A stretch of DNA of 64,000 nt from Streptomyces chartreusis (GTDB lineage: Bacteria; Actinomycetota; Actinomycetes; Streptomycetales; Streptomycetaceae), in assembly GCF_008704715.1 (NCBI RefSeq), contig NZ_CP023689.1:4960001-5024000 (forward strand). The letters are read 5' to 3'. This document shows positions 1 to 7,035 of the stretch, in pieces. The notes under the pieces are model-generated. The model searched no databases and was not told where the DNA came from. It saw only the letters and a list, made by a program, of their open reading frames with translations. Position 1 is the first letter of the stretch, and each line of letters begins with the position of its first letter. A program made the position numbers and the translations under genes.

Positions 1-353
1 TCCGTGGTCGCGCCGAGGAGGTCATGGGGAAGCTGCCGCCCGTGCATGTGGTGACCGCCCGTGCGGTCGCTCCGCTGGACCGCCTGGCCACCTGGGGCAT
101 CCCGCTGCTGCGCCCCTACGGCGAGATGCTGGCGCTCAAGGGCGACGCCGCGGAGGAGGAGCTGAAGAGCGCGGCGACGGCTCTGAGCAAGCTTGGGGCG
201 GTGGAGACGTCGATCCACCATGTCGGCGAGGGCGTGGTGGACCCGATGTCCACGGTCGTGCGCGTCGAGGTCGGGGAGAGCCCGGGCGGTGTGCGCTTCG
301 CGGCGAAGCGTGCGAAGGCGGCCAGGACGGGACGGACCCGTCGACGACGCTGA
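1..353 (+). CDS. rsmG: 16S rRNA (guanine-N7) methyltransferase RsmG, C-terminal part
   Basis: The reading frame is already open at base 3 and runs to the TGA at 351-353, so only the last 117 or so residues are present. The segment ARAVAPLDRLATW followed by PLLRPYGEMLALKG is the typical late part of the GidB/RsmG Rossmann methyltransferase, which methylates G527 of 16S rRNA using S-adenosylmethionine. The protein ends in a basic Arg-rich tail. Position just upstream of parA-parB is the classic bacterial origin-proximal order (rsmG-parA-parB). An internal ATG at 24 is unlikely to be the start because the preceding codons continue the domain. The SAM-binding N-terminal half lies outside the window. 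Confidence 0.93.
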   Translation, partial: RGRAEEVMGKLPPVHVVTARAVAPLDRLATWGIPLLRPYGEMLALKGDAAEEELKSAATALSKLGAVETSIHHVGEGVVDPMSTVVRVEVGESPGGVRFAAKRAKAARTGRTRRRR

Positions 354-446
354 TCCGTCCTGACGACGAGACGTACTCCACACAAGCTGGCAAACCTACC
401 CATGCCGGAGTGTCGCGACAGTTCGGCCACCGCTGCTGTGCATCGT

Positions 447-460
447 GTTTCACGTGAAAC
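447..460. other. parS site 1 (perfect)
   Basis: Perfect 14-bp palindrome GTTTCACGTGAAAC, the ParB-binding centromere site. It lies upstream of the preferred parA start. A GTG at 445 overlapping it opens the parA frame but has no ribosome binding site. Confidence 0.95.
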
Positions 461-585
461 GTCGCTCACTGCTGCACGGCATCATTAGCCGCGGCCGCGC
501 TGCCGAACCGCGTGACCGAAAGCCCCTCGGCTCCCTCAAGGAGGGTGCTTCCGATGACTCTCCGTCCCCCTGGAGGGGCACGGAG

Positions 586-612
586 GTTTCCACAGAGGTG
601 GATTTCTCCACA
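586..612 (+). other. Two DnaA-box-like sequences in the 5' region of parA
   Basis: GTTTCCACA at 586-594 and TTCTCCACA at 604-612 resemble the Streptomyces DnaA box TTGTCCACA (2 and 1 mismatches). They lie just before the preferred parA start at 649. The resemblance is seen in sequence; binding is inference. Confidence 0.4.
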
Positions 613-648
613 GAACAACAGGCCTCACTGGTTCACGACCCCGAAGAC

Positions 649-1722
649 ATGGGAGGCTCTGTTCATTGCGAGCCTGAAGTCGAGGAGAGTGAATCCTTGC
701 GGTCCGACGCCAACATCGCGGGACCGATGACCGATCCGGTCCCCGGTCCCCGTACCGAGTCGATGGGGGACGATGTTTCACGTGAAACACCGCCCCCGAT
801 GGACGACACTCCCATCGGTCGTGCTGCCCAACTGGCGGTCGAGGCGCTAGGCCGCGCCGGCGAGGGCCTGCCACGGCCCGAGCAGACGCGTGTCATGGTG
901 GTCGCCAACCAGAAGGGGGGCGTGGGCAAGACGACGACGACCGTCAACCTTGCCGCTTCGCTGGCCCTGCATGGCGGCCGTGTACTCGTTATCGACCTCG
1001 ACCCTCAGGGCAACGCATCCACGGCCCTGGGGATCGACCATCACGCCGAGGTTCCCTCGATCTATGACGTGTTGGTCGAGAGCAAGCCGCTCGCCGAAGT
1101 CGTCCAGCCGGTCCCCGATGTCGAGGGCCTCTTCTGTGCCCCCGCCACGATCGATCTCGCCGGTGCTGAGATCGAGCTGGTATCGCTGGTGGCGCGTGAG
1201 AGCCGGCTCGAGCGGGCGATCCAGGCCTACGAACAGCCGCTGGACTACGTCCTCATCGACTGCCCTCCCTCGCTCGGCCTGCTGACGGTCAACGCACTCG
1301 TGGCCGGCCAGGAGGTCCTGATCCCGATCCAGTGCGAGTACTACGCGCTGGAGGGACTTGGGCAGCTGCTGCGCAACGTCGACCTGGTGCGGGGGCACCT
1401 CAACCCCGCCCTGCATGTCTCGACGATCCTGCTCACCATGTACGACGGCCGGACGCGGCTCGCGTCCCAGGTCGCGGACGAGGTACGCAACCACTTCGGC
1501 GACGAGGTGCTGCGGACGAGCATTCCCCGCTCGGTCCGTATCTCCGAGGCGCCGAGCTATGGGCAGACGGTTCTGACTTACGATCCAGGTTCGAGCGGCG
1601 CCCTGTCCTACCTTGAGGCCGCACGAGAAATCGCGCTGAAGGGTGTCGGTGTCAGCTACGACCCGACGAACGGCCACTTCGGCGCCCAGAGCAACCCGAG
1701 CATGGTGGAGGGGATCCAGTGA
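649..1722 (+). CDS. parA: Chromosome-partitioning ATPase ParA
   Basis: Deviant-Walker P-loop ATPase that works with ParB to place the origins along sporulating hyphae. The deviant Walker A KGGVGKTTT lies at about residues 88-96, followed by VIDLDPQGNAS (A') and DYVLIDCPPSLG (Walker B). The start is uncertain. The frame is open back to a GTG at 445 inside a parS site, and other candidates are ATG 649, 727 and 763, none with a strong Shine-Dalgarno sequence. I chose 649 (357 aa) because 445-649 has weak codon bias and holds parS and DnaA-like sites. About 80 acidic, probably disordered residues precede the ATPase domain, and a second perfect parS (775-788) is translated within them. The stop overlaps the parB start (GTGA), indicating translational coupling. 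Confidence 0.95.
   Translation: MGGSVHCEPEVEESESLRSDANIAGPMTDPVPGPRTESMGDDVSRETPPPMDDTPIGRAAQLAVEALGRAGEGLPRPEQTRVMVVANQKGGVGKTTTTVNLAASLALHGGRVLVIDLDPQGNASTALGIDHHAEVPSIYDVLVESKPLAEVVQPVPDVEGLFCAPATIDLAGAEIELVSLVARESRLERAIQAYEQPLDYVLIDCPPSLGLLTVNALVAGQEVLIPIQCEYYALEGLGQLLRNVDLVRGHLNPALHVSTILLTMYDGRTRLASQVADEVRNHFGDEVLRTSIPRSVRISEAPSYGQTVLTYDPGSSGALSYLEAAREIALKGVGVSYDPTNGHFGAQSNPSMVEGIQ
775..788. other. parS site 2 (perfect, inside parA)
   Basis: Perfect GTTTCACGTGAAAC (16-bp palindrome counting the flanking T and A). It is translated in the parA frame as Val-Ser-Arg-Glu-Thr within the disordered N-terminal extension. Confidence 0.95.
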
Positions 1723-2816
1723 GCGAGCGACGGAGGGGTTTGGGTCGTGGACTCGGCGCACTGATCCCTGCTGCACCGACGGAGAAGACGGTGCCCCCGC
1801 CCGCGGTAGGGGGAGCTGCTCCCGCCTCCCCGGCTGCGATGCCGGTGCTGACCGACCGTGGGGTCGCCGCGGCCAAGGTGGCTACGCTGCCGCCTGTTTC
1901 ACATGAAACCGAGGAGCCGCCGTCGAGCGGCGCCGTGGAGACGCCTGCCGCTCCCATGGGCGCTCACTTCGCGGAGATCCCCCTCGACGAGATCACGCCG
2001 AACCCGCGTCAGCCGCGTGAGATCTTCGACGAGGACGCGCTCCAGGAGCTCGTCACCTCCATCCAGGAGGTCGGTCTCCTCCAGCCGATCGTCGTGCGGC
2101 AGATCGCTCCCTCGCGCTTCGAGCTCATCATGGGCGAGCGCCGCTGGAGGGCCTGCCGTGAGGCCGGCCTCGAGGCGATCCCGGCGATCGTGCGGGCCAC
2201 GGATGACGAGAAGCTTCTGCTGGACGCGCTGCTGGAGAACCTGCACCGCGCTCAGCTGAACCCGATCGAAGAGGCGGCTGCCTACGATCAGCTGCTGAAG
2301 GACTTCAACTGCACGCACGACCAGCTGGCTGACCGCATCGGCCGTTCCCGGCCCCAGGTCTCCAACACCCTGCGTCTGCTGAAGCTCTCGCCCAAGGTTC
2401 AGAACAGGGTGGCGGCCGGAGTGCTCTCCGCTGGCCATGCGCGGGCTCTGCTGTCCGTGGAGGACGCCGAGGAGCAGGAGCGGCTGGCCTACCGCGTGGT
2501 GGCCGAAGGGCTGTCCGTACGGTCCGTAGAAGAGATCGTGACCCTGATGGGCTCCCGCCCGCAGAAGACCCCGCGGTCCAGGGGTCCCCGGGCCGGCTCG
2601 GTTCCTTCGCCGGCGCTGTCCGACCTTGCGACGCGGCTCTCGGACCGCTTCGAGACGCGAGTGAAGGTCGAGCTCGGTCAGAAGAAGGGCAAGATCACCG
2701 TCGAGTTCGCCTCTCCGGAGGACCTCGAGCGGATCCTCACCACCTTCGCTCCGGGCGAGAAGCTCGCCCTGCAGAAGAGCCTGCTCGATGAGGACGACGA
2801 GGACAACGAGGGCTGA
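1719..2816 (+). CDS. parB: Chromosome-partitioning protein ParB (CTP-dependent clamp)
   Basis: ParB binds parS, spreads as a CTP-loaded clamp and is the partner of ParA. It has 365 aa. About 85 low-complexity residues beginning SERRRGLGRGLGALIP (a ParA-interacting N-terminus) come first. The ParB/Srx CTP-binding domain follows (IPLDEITPNPRQPREIFD, then IVVRQ and the phosphate-binding GERRWRA), then a helix-turn-helix (THDQLADRIGRSRPQVSNTLRLLKL) and a C-terminal dimerisation domain. The GTG start overlaps the parA stop by 4 bp. A one-mismatch parS (1896-1909) is translated in the N-terminal linker. A strong hairpin terminator follows at 2850-2886. Confidence 0.97.
   Translation: MSERRRGLGRGLGALIPAAPTEKTVPPPAVGGAAPASPAAMPVLTDRGVAAAKVATLPPVSHETEEPPSSGAVETPAAPMGAHFAEIPLDEITPNPRQPREIFDEDALQELVTSIQEVGLLQPIVVRQIAPSRFELIMGERRWRACREAGLEAIPAIVRATDDEKLLLDALLENLHRAQLNPIEEAAAYDQLLKDFNCTHDQLADRIGRSRPQVSNTLRLLKLSPKVQNRVAAGVLSAGHARALLSVEDAEEQERLAYRVVAEGLSVRSVEEIVTLMGSRPQKTPRSRGPRAGSVPSPALSDLATRLSDRFETRVKVELGQKKGKITVEFASPEDLERILTTFAPGEKLALQKSLLDEDDEDNEG
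1896..1909. other. parS-like site 3 (one mismatch, inside parB)
   Basis: GTTTCACATGAAAC differs from parS by one central base. It is translated as Val-Ser-His-Glu-Thr in the ParB linker. Confidence 0.7.
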
Positions 2817-2849
2817 GGCTCGGCCGGCTCGGCTGTCCGACCCGTTCAT

Positions 2850-2886
2850 GCGGGCCGTGTCCGGTGTGTACCGGAACACGGCCCGC
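2850..2886 (+). terminator. Intrinsic terminator after parAB
   Basis: A 16-nt arm beginning GCGGGCCGTG (2850-2865) and a complementary arm (2870-2886, one bulged A) enclose a GTGT loop. The stem is followed by ACTTTGCTTTCT, 33 bp after the parB stop. Confidence 0.8.
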
Positions 2887-2913
2887 ACTTTGCTTTCTGG
2901 CGGTATCGATGGA

Positions 2914-2937
2914 ATCGCATCGTCGATACGATGCGAT
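2914..2937. repeat. Inverted repeat, possible operator
   Basis: Perfect 10-bp arms ATCGCATCGT and ACGATGCGAT flank CGAT, between the parB terminator and the acetyltransferase. No T-tract follows, so an operator is more likely than a terminator. The cognate protein is unknown. Confidence 0.5.
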
Positions 2938-2985
2938 CGGGTATGGCGCATCCACCTGGCAGACCTCTTAGGGGAGGCGGGGTCC

Positions 2986-3243
2986 ATGCGAACGGTGAGC
3001 CGCACCGGACTGGTGAGCGCGGGTCTTGGACTGGGCGCGGTCGGCGGATTCGTCGGCAGCCTGCTCAGAGAGCGAAGCGCCCTGACAGCCGCTCGCGATG
3101 CCGCGGGCGAAGGAAGCGAGGAACAGCCTTCATGGGGCGTCGGCTCGTACCGCTCACGCTGGACAACCTTCCGGACCTTCCCAAGCGCTGCCGCTCGTGT
3201 GTCTTCTGGGAGTTGGACCCGGTCAGCGGTGAGGCAGCGGTAA
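2986..3243 (+). CDS. Possible small membrane peptide (doubtful)
   Basis: An ATG at 2986 has a strong ribosome binding site (AGGGGAGG). The first 50 or so residues contain a plausible membrane helix (GLVSAGLGLGAVGGFVGSLL) followed by charged residues. The last third overlaps the start of the acetyltransferase gene in another frame and reads like a GC-rich shadow. That makes either a real coupled small gene or a chance frame possible. I do not recognise the sequence. Confidence 0.25.
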   Translation: MRTVSRTGLVSAGLGLGAVGGFVGSLLRERSALTAARDAAGEGSEEQPSWGVGSYRSRWTTFRTFPSAAARVSSGSWTRSAVRQR

Positions 3244-3749
3244 AGGCCGGCACGGCCGCACTGGAGAAGGAAGCCTGGATCTCCGCCGTCCTGTTGGACT
3301 GGGGCTCCTGCGGGCGAGTCGTCTACGTCGATGAAGTGCCGGTCGGCTTCGTGCTGTACGCGCCTCCGGCTTACGTTCCTCGCGCGACGGCGTTTCCCAC
3401 GAGCCCTGTCTCACCGGACGCGGTGCAACTGATGACCGCGTTCATCATGCCCGGCTATCAGGGCCAAGGGCTGGGCAGAGTGATGGTCCAGACAGTCGCC
3501 AAGGATCTTCTGCGACGGGGCTTCAAGGCGATCGAGGCCTTCGGAGACGCTCGTTGGAAAGAGCCGGCGTGCGTTCTGCCCGCCGACCATCTGCTGGCCG
3601 TGGGCTTCAAGACGGTTCGCCCGCACCCCACGTCCCCACGACTGCGGCTGGAGCTGCGGACGACTCTGTCATGGAAGGAAGACGTGGAGATGGCGATCGA
3701 CCGGCTTCTCGGCGCGGTCCAGAAGGAACCGGCGCTGCGGCCTCTCTGA
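3132..3749 (+). CDS. GNAT-family N-acetyltransferase
   Basis: A 205-aa single-domain acetyltransferase. The acetyl-CoA-binding motif A is visible as MTAFIMPGYQGQGLGRVMVQTVAKDLLRRG (about residues 103-131; the Q-G-Q-G-L-G element is the pyrophosphate loop). A preceding strand, GRVVYVDEVPVGFVLYAPP, is typical of the fold. The substrate is not predictable. The N-terminal CRSCVFWE stretch resembles a zinc-ribbon-like start seen in close actinobacterial relatives. I chose the ATG at 3132 because the domain begins there and upstream codons in this frame look non-coding. It converges on trxA; a hairpin terminator (3774-3802) and parS lie between them. Confidence 0.85.
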   Translation: MGRRLVPLTLDNLPDLPKRCRSCVFWELDPVSGEAAVKAGTAALEKEAWISAVLLDWGSCGRVVYVDEVPVGFVLYAPPAYVPRATAFPTSPVSPDAVQLMTAFIMPGYQGQGLGRVMVQTVAKDLLRRGFKAIEAFGDARWKEPACVLPADHLLAVGFKTVRPHPTSPRLRLELRTTLSWKEDVEMAIDRLLGAVQKEPALRPL

Positions 3750-3773
3750 CCCGTGCTGCACCCCGCCAAAGCA

Positions 3774-3802
3774 AATGGGCCAACCCAAGGGGTTGGCCCA
3801 TT
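3774..3802. terminator. Bidirectional terminator between the acetyltransferase gene and trxA
   Basis: A perfect 13-bp stem (AATGGGCCAACCC and its complement) with an AAG loop, AT-flanked on both sides, lies between convergent genes. parS follows 4 bp later. Confidence 0.8.
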
Positions 3803-3805
3803 CGT

Positions 3806-3819
3806 GTTTCACGTGAAAC
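3806..3819. other. parS site 4 (perfect)
   Basis: Perfect GTTTCACGTGAAAC, ending 1 bp before the trxA stop codon and abutting the convergent-gene terminator. Confidence 0.95.
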
Positions 3820-3820
3820 G

Positions 3821-4153
3821 TCACTCGGCGATGAAGTCCTCGAGGTCGCGGAGGATCCCGGCCTTCGGCTTCGCGCCGACGATGGTCTTGGCGACCTCGC
3901 CGTTCTGGTAGACGTTCAGCGTCGGGATGGACATGACGCCGTACTTGGCGGCCGTACCCGGGTTCTCGTCGATGTTGAGCTTGACGATCTCGATCTTGTC
4001 ACCGTGCTCGGCGGCGATCGCCTCGAGGGACGGCGCGATCTGACGGCACGGACCGCACCAGGCAGCCCAGAAGTCCACCAGGACGGGCTTGTCGCTCTTG
4101 AGGACGTCCTGCTCGAAGGAATCGTCGGTCACATTCTTCAGGGTGCCGGCCAC
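3821..4153 (-). CDS. trxA: Thioredoxin
   Basis: A 110-aa classical thioredoxin: AGTLKNVTDDSFEQDVL, then VDFWAAWCGPCRQIAP with the redox pair Cys33-Gly-Pro-Cys36, and the cis-proline loop MSIPTLNVYQNGE. It reduces protein disulfides with electrons from TrxB. The frame is open further upstream, but GTG 4153 is the start because AAGGAG lies at the right distance and the fold begins there. It is co-transcribed behind trxB (41-nt gap), so the SigR-type promoter at 5234-5259 should drive both. Confidence 0.96.
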   Translation of the reverse strand: MAGTLKNVTDDSFEQDVLKSDKPVLVDFWAAWCGPCRQIAPSLEAIAAEHGDKIEIVKLNIDENPGTAAKYGVMSIPTLNVYQNGEVAKTIVGAKPKAGILRDLEDFIAE

Positions 4154-4194
4154 GGCGGGCTCCTTAACTGATCGGGGCGTGGGGTGGATGGGGG

Positions 4195-5163
4195 TCAGAC
4201 AGAGGTCTTCTCGGGCTCGGCCTTCTCCTCGTCCGCCAAGGCGGAGAGGAAGCGCTCGGCGTCGAGAGCGGCGGAACAACCGGTGCCGGCCGCCGTGATC
4301 GCCTGGCGGTAGGTGTGGTCGACCACGTCGCCGGCACCGAAGACGCCGCTGAGGTTGGTGCGGGTCGAGGGGGCGCTGACCTTGAGGTAGCCCTCCTCGT
4401 CCAACTCCAGCTGGCCCTTGAACAGCTCGGTGCGCGGGTCGTGGCCGATCGCGATGAACAGGCCGGTGACCGCCAGGTCCGAGAGCTCGCCGGTTTTGAT
4501 GTTGCGCAGCTTCAGGCCGGAGAGCTTCTGCTCGCCCTGTACCTCGGCCACCTCGCTGTCCCAGACGAACTTGATCTTCGGGTCGGCGAAGGCACGCTCC
4601 TGCATCGCCTTCGAGGCGCGCAGGGTGTCCCGGCGGTGGACGATCGTCACGGACTTGGCGAAGCGCGAGAGGAAGGTCGCCTCCTCCATCGCGGTGTCGC
4701 CGCCGCCGATCACGGCGATGTCCTGGTCCTTGAAGAAGAACCCGTCACAGGTGGCACACCACGAGACGCCACGACCCGAGAGGGCGTCCTCGTTCGGCAG
4801 GCCGAGCTTGCGGTGCTGCGAGCCGGTCGCGACGATGATGGCCTTCGCACGGTGGACCGTGCCCGCGGTGTCGGTGACGGTCTTGATCTCACCGCTCAGG
4901 TCGACATTGACGATGTCGTCCGGGACGAGCTCGGCACCGAAGCGCTCGGCCTGGGAGCGCATGTTGTCCATGAGCTCGGGGCCCATGATGCCGTCCTGGA
5001 AGCCCGGGAAGTTCTCCACGTCGGTCGTGTTCATGAGCGCACCACCGGCGGTGACGGCACCTTCGAACACCAACGGCTTCAGCGACGCGCGCGCGGTGTA
5101 GAGCGCCGCCGTGTAGCCGGCAGGCCCGGAGCCGATGATGATCACGTTTCGGACGTCGCTCAC
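4195..5163 (-). CDS. trxB: Thioredoxin reductase (NADPH)
   Basis: A 322-aa low-molecular-weight flavoprotein that reduces thioredoxin with NADPH. Visible motifs are the N-terminal FAD site VIIIGSGPAGYTAALY, the redox-active disulfide in SWCATCDGFFF (near residue 135), the NADPH site IAVIGGGDTAMEEATFL, and the C-terminal FAD motif GVFGAGDVVDHTYRQAITAAGTG. GTG 5163 is chosen because it follows GAGGAA and starts the Rossmann fold directly; an upstream in-frame start lacks homology. The 169-bp upstream gap carries a SigR-type promoter and an 18-bp palindrome. trxB forms an operon with trxA. Confidence 0.97.
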   Translation of the reverse strand: MSDVRNVIIIGSGPAGYTAALYTARASLKPLVFEGAVTAGGALMNTTDVENFPGFQDGIMGPELMDNMRSQAERFGAELVPDDIVNVDLSGEIKTVTDTAGTVHRAKAIIVATGSQHRKLGLPNEDALSGRGVSWCATCDGFFFKDQDIAVIGGGDTAMEEATFLSRFAKSVTIVHRRDTLRASKAMQERAFADPKIKFVWDSEVAEVQGEQKLSGLKLRNIKTGELSDLAVTGLFIAIGHDPRTELFKGQLELDEEGYLKVSAPSTRTNLSGVFGAGDVVDHTYRQAITAAGTGCSAALDAERFLSALADEEKAEPEKTSV

Positions 5164-5233
5164 GGCTTGATTCCTCGTCTCTGGAATACGTCGTCGGACC
5201 GGTGGAGCCCCTTTCAGAACTCTCACCCCACCC

Positions 5234-5259
5234 AACGGATCCTAAGGGGCGTGCATTCC
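5234..5259 (-). promoter_or_regulatory. SigR-type promoter of trxBA
   Basis: On the minus strand GGAAT (5259-5255) and GTT (5236-5234) are separated by exactly 18 nt. This matches the published SigR (oxidative/thiol stress) consensus GGAAT-N18-GTT. It lies about 70 nt upstream of the trxB start. In S. coelicolor trxBA is a known SigR target. Confidence 0.82.
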
Positions 5260-5275
5260 CACTGTGTCCGGGCAC

Positions 5276-5293
5276 ACGGTGAGGCCTCACCGT
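5276..5293. repeat. 18-bp perfect palindrome upstream of trxB
   Basis: ACGGTGAGGCCTCACCGT lies just upstream of the SigR promoter -35 element and 40 bp after the anti-sigma gene stop. It could be a terminator of the sigma operon or an operator. Confidence 0.5.
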
Positions 5294-5332
5294 AGGGGTT
5301 GCCGCGCCTGATGAAGACGAACCGCCGGGCTC

Positions 5333-6280
5333 TCAGTTACGTGCGTAGGACTTCGTCAGAAGGACCTTGGCACTGGTGGTCGACGGGTGTGTCACACAGC
5401 TCGCGTCGACGAGATAAGCGGTGACCTTGCCGGCGTCAGAGGCGTCGGTGAGGACGACGAGCAGCACTTCCTTGCCCTGGAAAGTGCCTTCCTGAGCAGC
5501 GAGCGCCGCGTCATCGCGACCGATGCCCTTCTGGATGCACTCCGGCACGGTGATCTCCCGGAGGATCTTCGGGCTCTCGGTGTCGGGTCCGCCCCGCACG
5601 CCCATGCTCTCGTCCGGGCCGCGGGACTTGCCGATGTTGCTGCCGCTCGTGGCGAGGAGGTGGTCGACCTGCTTCTCCAGCTTCGCCGCGGAGAAGGTGT
5701 CGGCGGTGGTCTGCCCGCCCTCGGCCGTGGGACCGGATCCTCCACCACCCATGAGCGAGGTCAGCAGTACGGTGCCGAGGCCCAGGGCAGCGGCCGTGAA
5801 GGCGGCGCCCAGGACGGCGACCTTGCGGCGCCCCGCCCTCTTGCGGTCCTTGCGGCCGGGGCCGGTGGTGGAGGAGCGGGCGTGACCTGCCGGACGGTCT
5901 GATGCTGTCGATGTTTCACGTGAAACATGCGTGCCGTCGTCCTCGGCAGACCTGCCGTCGTCGGCAGCGGAGAGCGCACGGACACCGCCGGCATGCGTAG
6001 GTGCGTCGGCGTCACGAGGCGCCGTCGCGCTCAGCAGAGCCTCCGCGGCGAGCGCGGCGTCGATGCGTTCAGCGACATCGGAGGGCATCCGTGCCGGGCC
6101 GGGCAGAGTGCCGAGCAGTCCCCGGATCTCCTCCAGCGAGGCGTGGACGTCGGCGCACAGCTCACACTCGTCCAGGTGCCGGCGTAGATCGGCTGTCTTG
6201 GACGGGGGGAGGAGTCCCTCGGTGAGGTCGGAGATCTCGGCGACGTCCGGGTGCCCGGCTGTATCTGTCGTGGATGTCAC
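5333..6280 (-). CDS. Membrane anti-sigma factor (zinc-finger, ZAS-like)
   Basis: A 315-aa predicted membrane protein following an ECF sigma gene with a 4-bp GTGA overlap, the usual anti-sigma arrangement. The N-terminal cytosolic domain contains the ZAS motif H-x3-C-x2-C (RHLDECELCADVH, about residues 29-41). A disordered linker and one transmembrane helix (VAVLGAAFTAAALGLGTVLLTS, about residues 150-172) follow, then an extracytoplasmic domain with two cysteines (VPECIQKG and DASCVTH). By family it should sequester the adjacent SigM-like factor. A perfect parS is translated in the linker as HVSRETS. It occupies the position of mycobacterial Rv3912. Confidence 0.85.
   Translation of the reverse strand: MTSTTDTAGHPDVAEISDLTEGLLPPSKTADLRRHLDECELCADVHASLEEIRGLLGTLPGPARMPSDVAERIDAALAAEALLSATAPRDADAPTHAGGVRALSAADDGRSAEDDGTHVSRETSTASDRPAGHARSSTTGPGRKDRKRAGRRKVAVLGAAFTAAALGLGTVLLTSLMGGGGSGPTAEGGQTTADTFSAAKLEKQVDHLLATSGSNIGKSRGPDESMGVRGGPDTESPKILREITVPECIQKGIGRDDAALAAQEGTFQGKEVLLVVLTDASDAGKVTAYLVDASCVTHPSTTSAKVLLTKSYARN
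5913..5926. other. parS site 5 (perfect, inside the anti-sigma gene)
   Basis: Perfect parS inside an 18-bp palindrome (5911-5928), encoding Val-Ser-Arg-Glu-Thr in the disordered linker just before the membrane helix. Confidence 0.95.
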
Positions 6281-7017
6281 GCTCGCCCACCTCCGCCCTT
6301 CACTGCGGCTGAATCACTCGGCCCTGTATCGCGCGGATCCGTCTCCTTCGGCCTCCTGGCTTCGGGACCCGCTGCCGGTGGGACGGATGTCCCCTGGGTC
6401 CGGTTCCGCCTCTCGCCGGGATCCTTGCCACCACCGCCGCTTTCCGGGCGGAGATGGGTGAGGAGAGGCAGAAGTCTGGCTCTGCCCCGTGCACACCGGC
6501 TCTTGACCGTGCCCGTCGGGACATCGAGAACCCGGGCGGCCTCGGCTACGGGGTAGCCCTGCATGTCCACGAGCACGAGGGCCGCCCGCTGGTCCGGCGG
6601 GAGCGTGCCGAGCGCTTCCAGCAGCTGGCGGTGGAGATCGTTGCGCTCCGCGGGCGCCGAGGCGGACTCGTGCGGCTCCAGGAGCTGCTCCAGGCGCTCG
6701 GTGTCGTCGACCGGGGAGGTCTTGCGGGAGGCCGCCTTGCGGGCGCGGTCCAGGCAGGCGTTCACCGTGATGCGGTGCAGCCACGTTGTGACGGCCGACT
6801 GGCCCCTGAAGGTGTGGGCGGCCCGGTAGGCGGAGACGAGGGCGTCCTGGACGGCGTCAGCGGCCTCCTCGCGGTCGCCCAGCGTCCGCAGCGCCACGGC
6901 CCAGAGGCGGTCACGGTGACGCCGCACGATCTCCCCGAAAGCATCGGGGTCGCCCTCTACGTGAAGGGCGAGGAGGTCCTGATCGCTTGTGTCACCGTAT
7001 GCGCCGCCATCCGCCAT
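6277..7017 (-). CDS. sigM: ECF RNA polymerase sigma factor, SigM-like
   Basis: A 246-aa ECF sigma factor. Region 2 runs from FGEIVRRHRDRLWAVALRTLGDREEAADAVQDALV to TWLHRITVNACLDRARK. Region 4 is TLPPDQRAALVLVDMQGYPVAEAARVLDVP followed by GTVKSRCARGRARL. The tail of about 50 residues is low-complexity. ATG 7017 follows a strong GGAGGGGGG site. It lies 18 nt after the pseudokinase stop and overlaps the anti-sigma start. The order MurJ-(pseudokinase)-sigma-antisigma-trxB-trxA matches mycobacterial Rv3910-Rv3914, where the factor is SigM; hence the symbol. Confidence 0.93.
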   Translation of the reverse strand: MADGGAYGDTSDQDLLALHVEGDPDAFGEIVRRHRDRLWAVALRTLGDREEAADAVQDALVSAYRAAHTFRGQSAVTTWLHRITVNACLDRARKAASRKTSPVDDTERLEQLLEPHESASAPAERNDLHRQLLEALGTLPPDQRAALVLVDMQGYPVAEAARVLDVPTGTVKSRCARGRARLLPLLTHLRPESGGGGKDPGERRNRTQGTSVPPAAGPEARRPKETDPRDTGPSDSAAVKGGGGRA

Positions 7018-7035
7018 CGGACCCCCCTCCCTCTC

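Noticed and set aside
445..648. Start of parA at GTG 445 inside parS
   Set aside because: No ribosome binding site and weak codon bias before 649. Kept as a stated alternative rather than the call.
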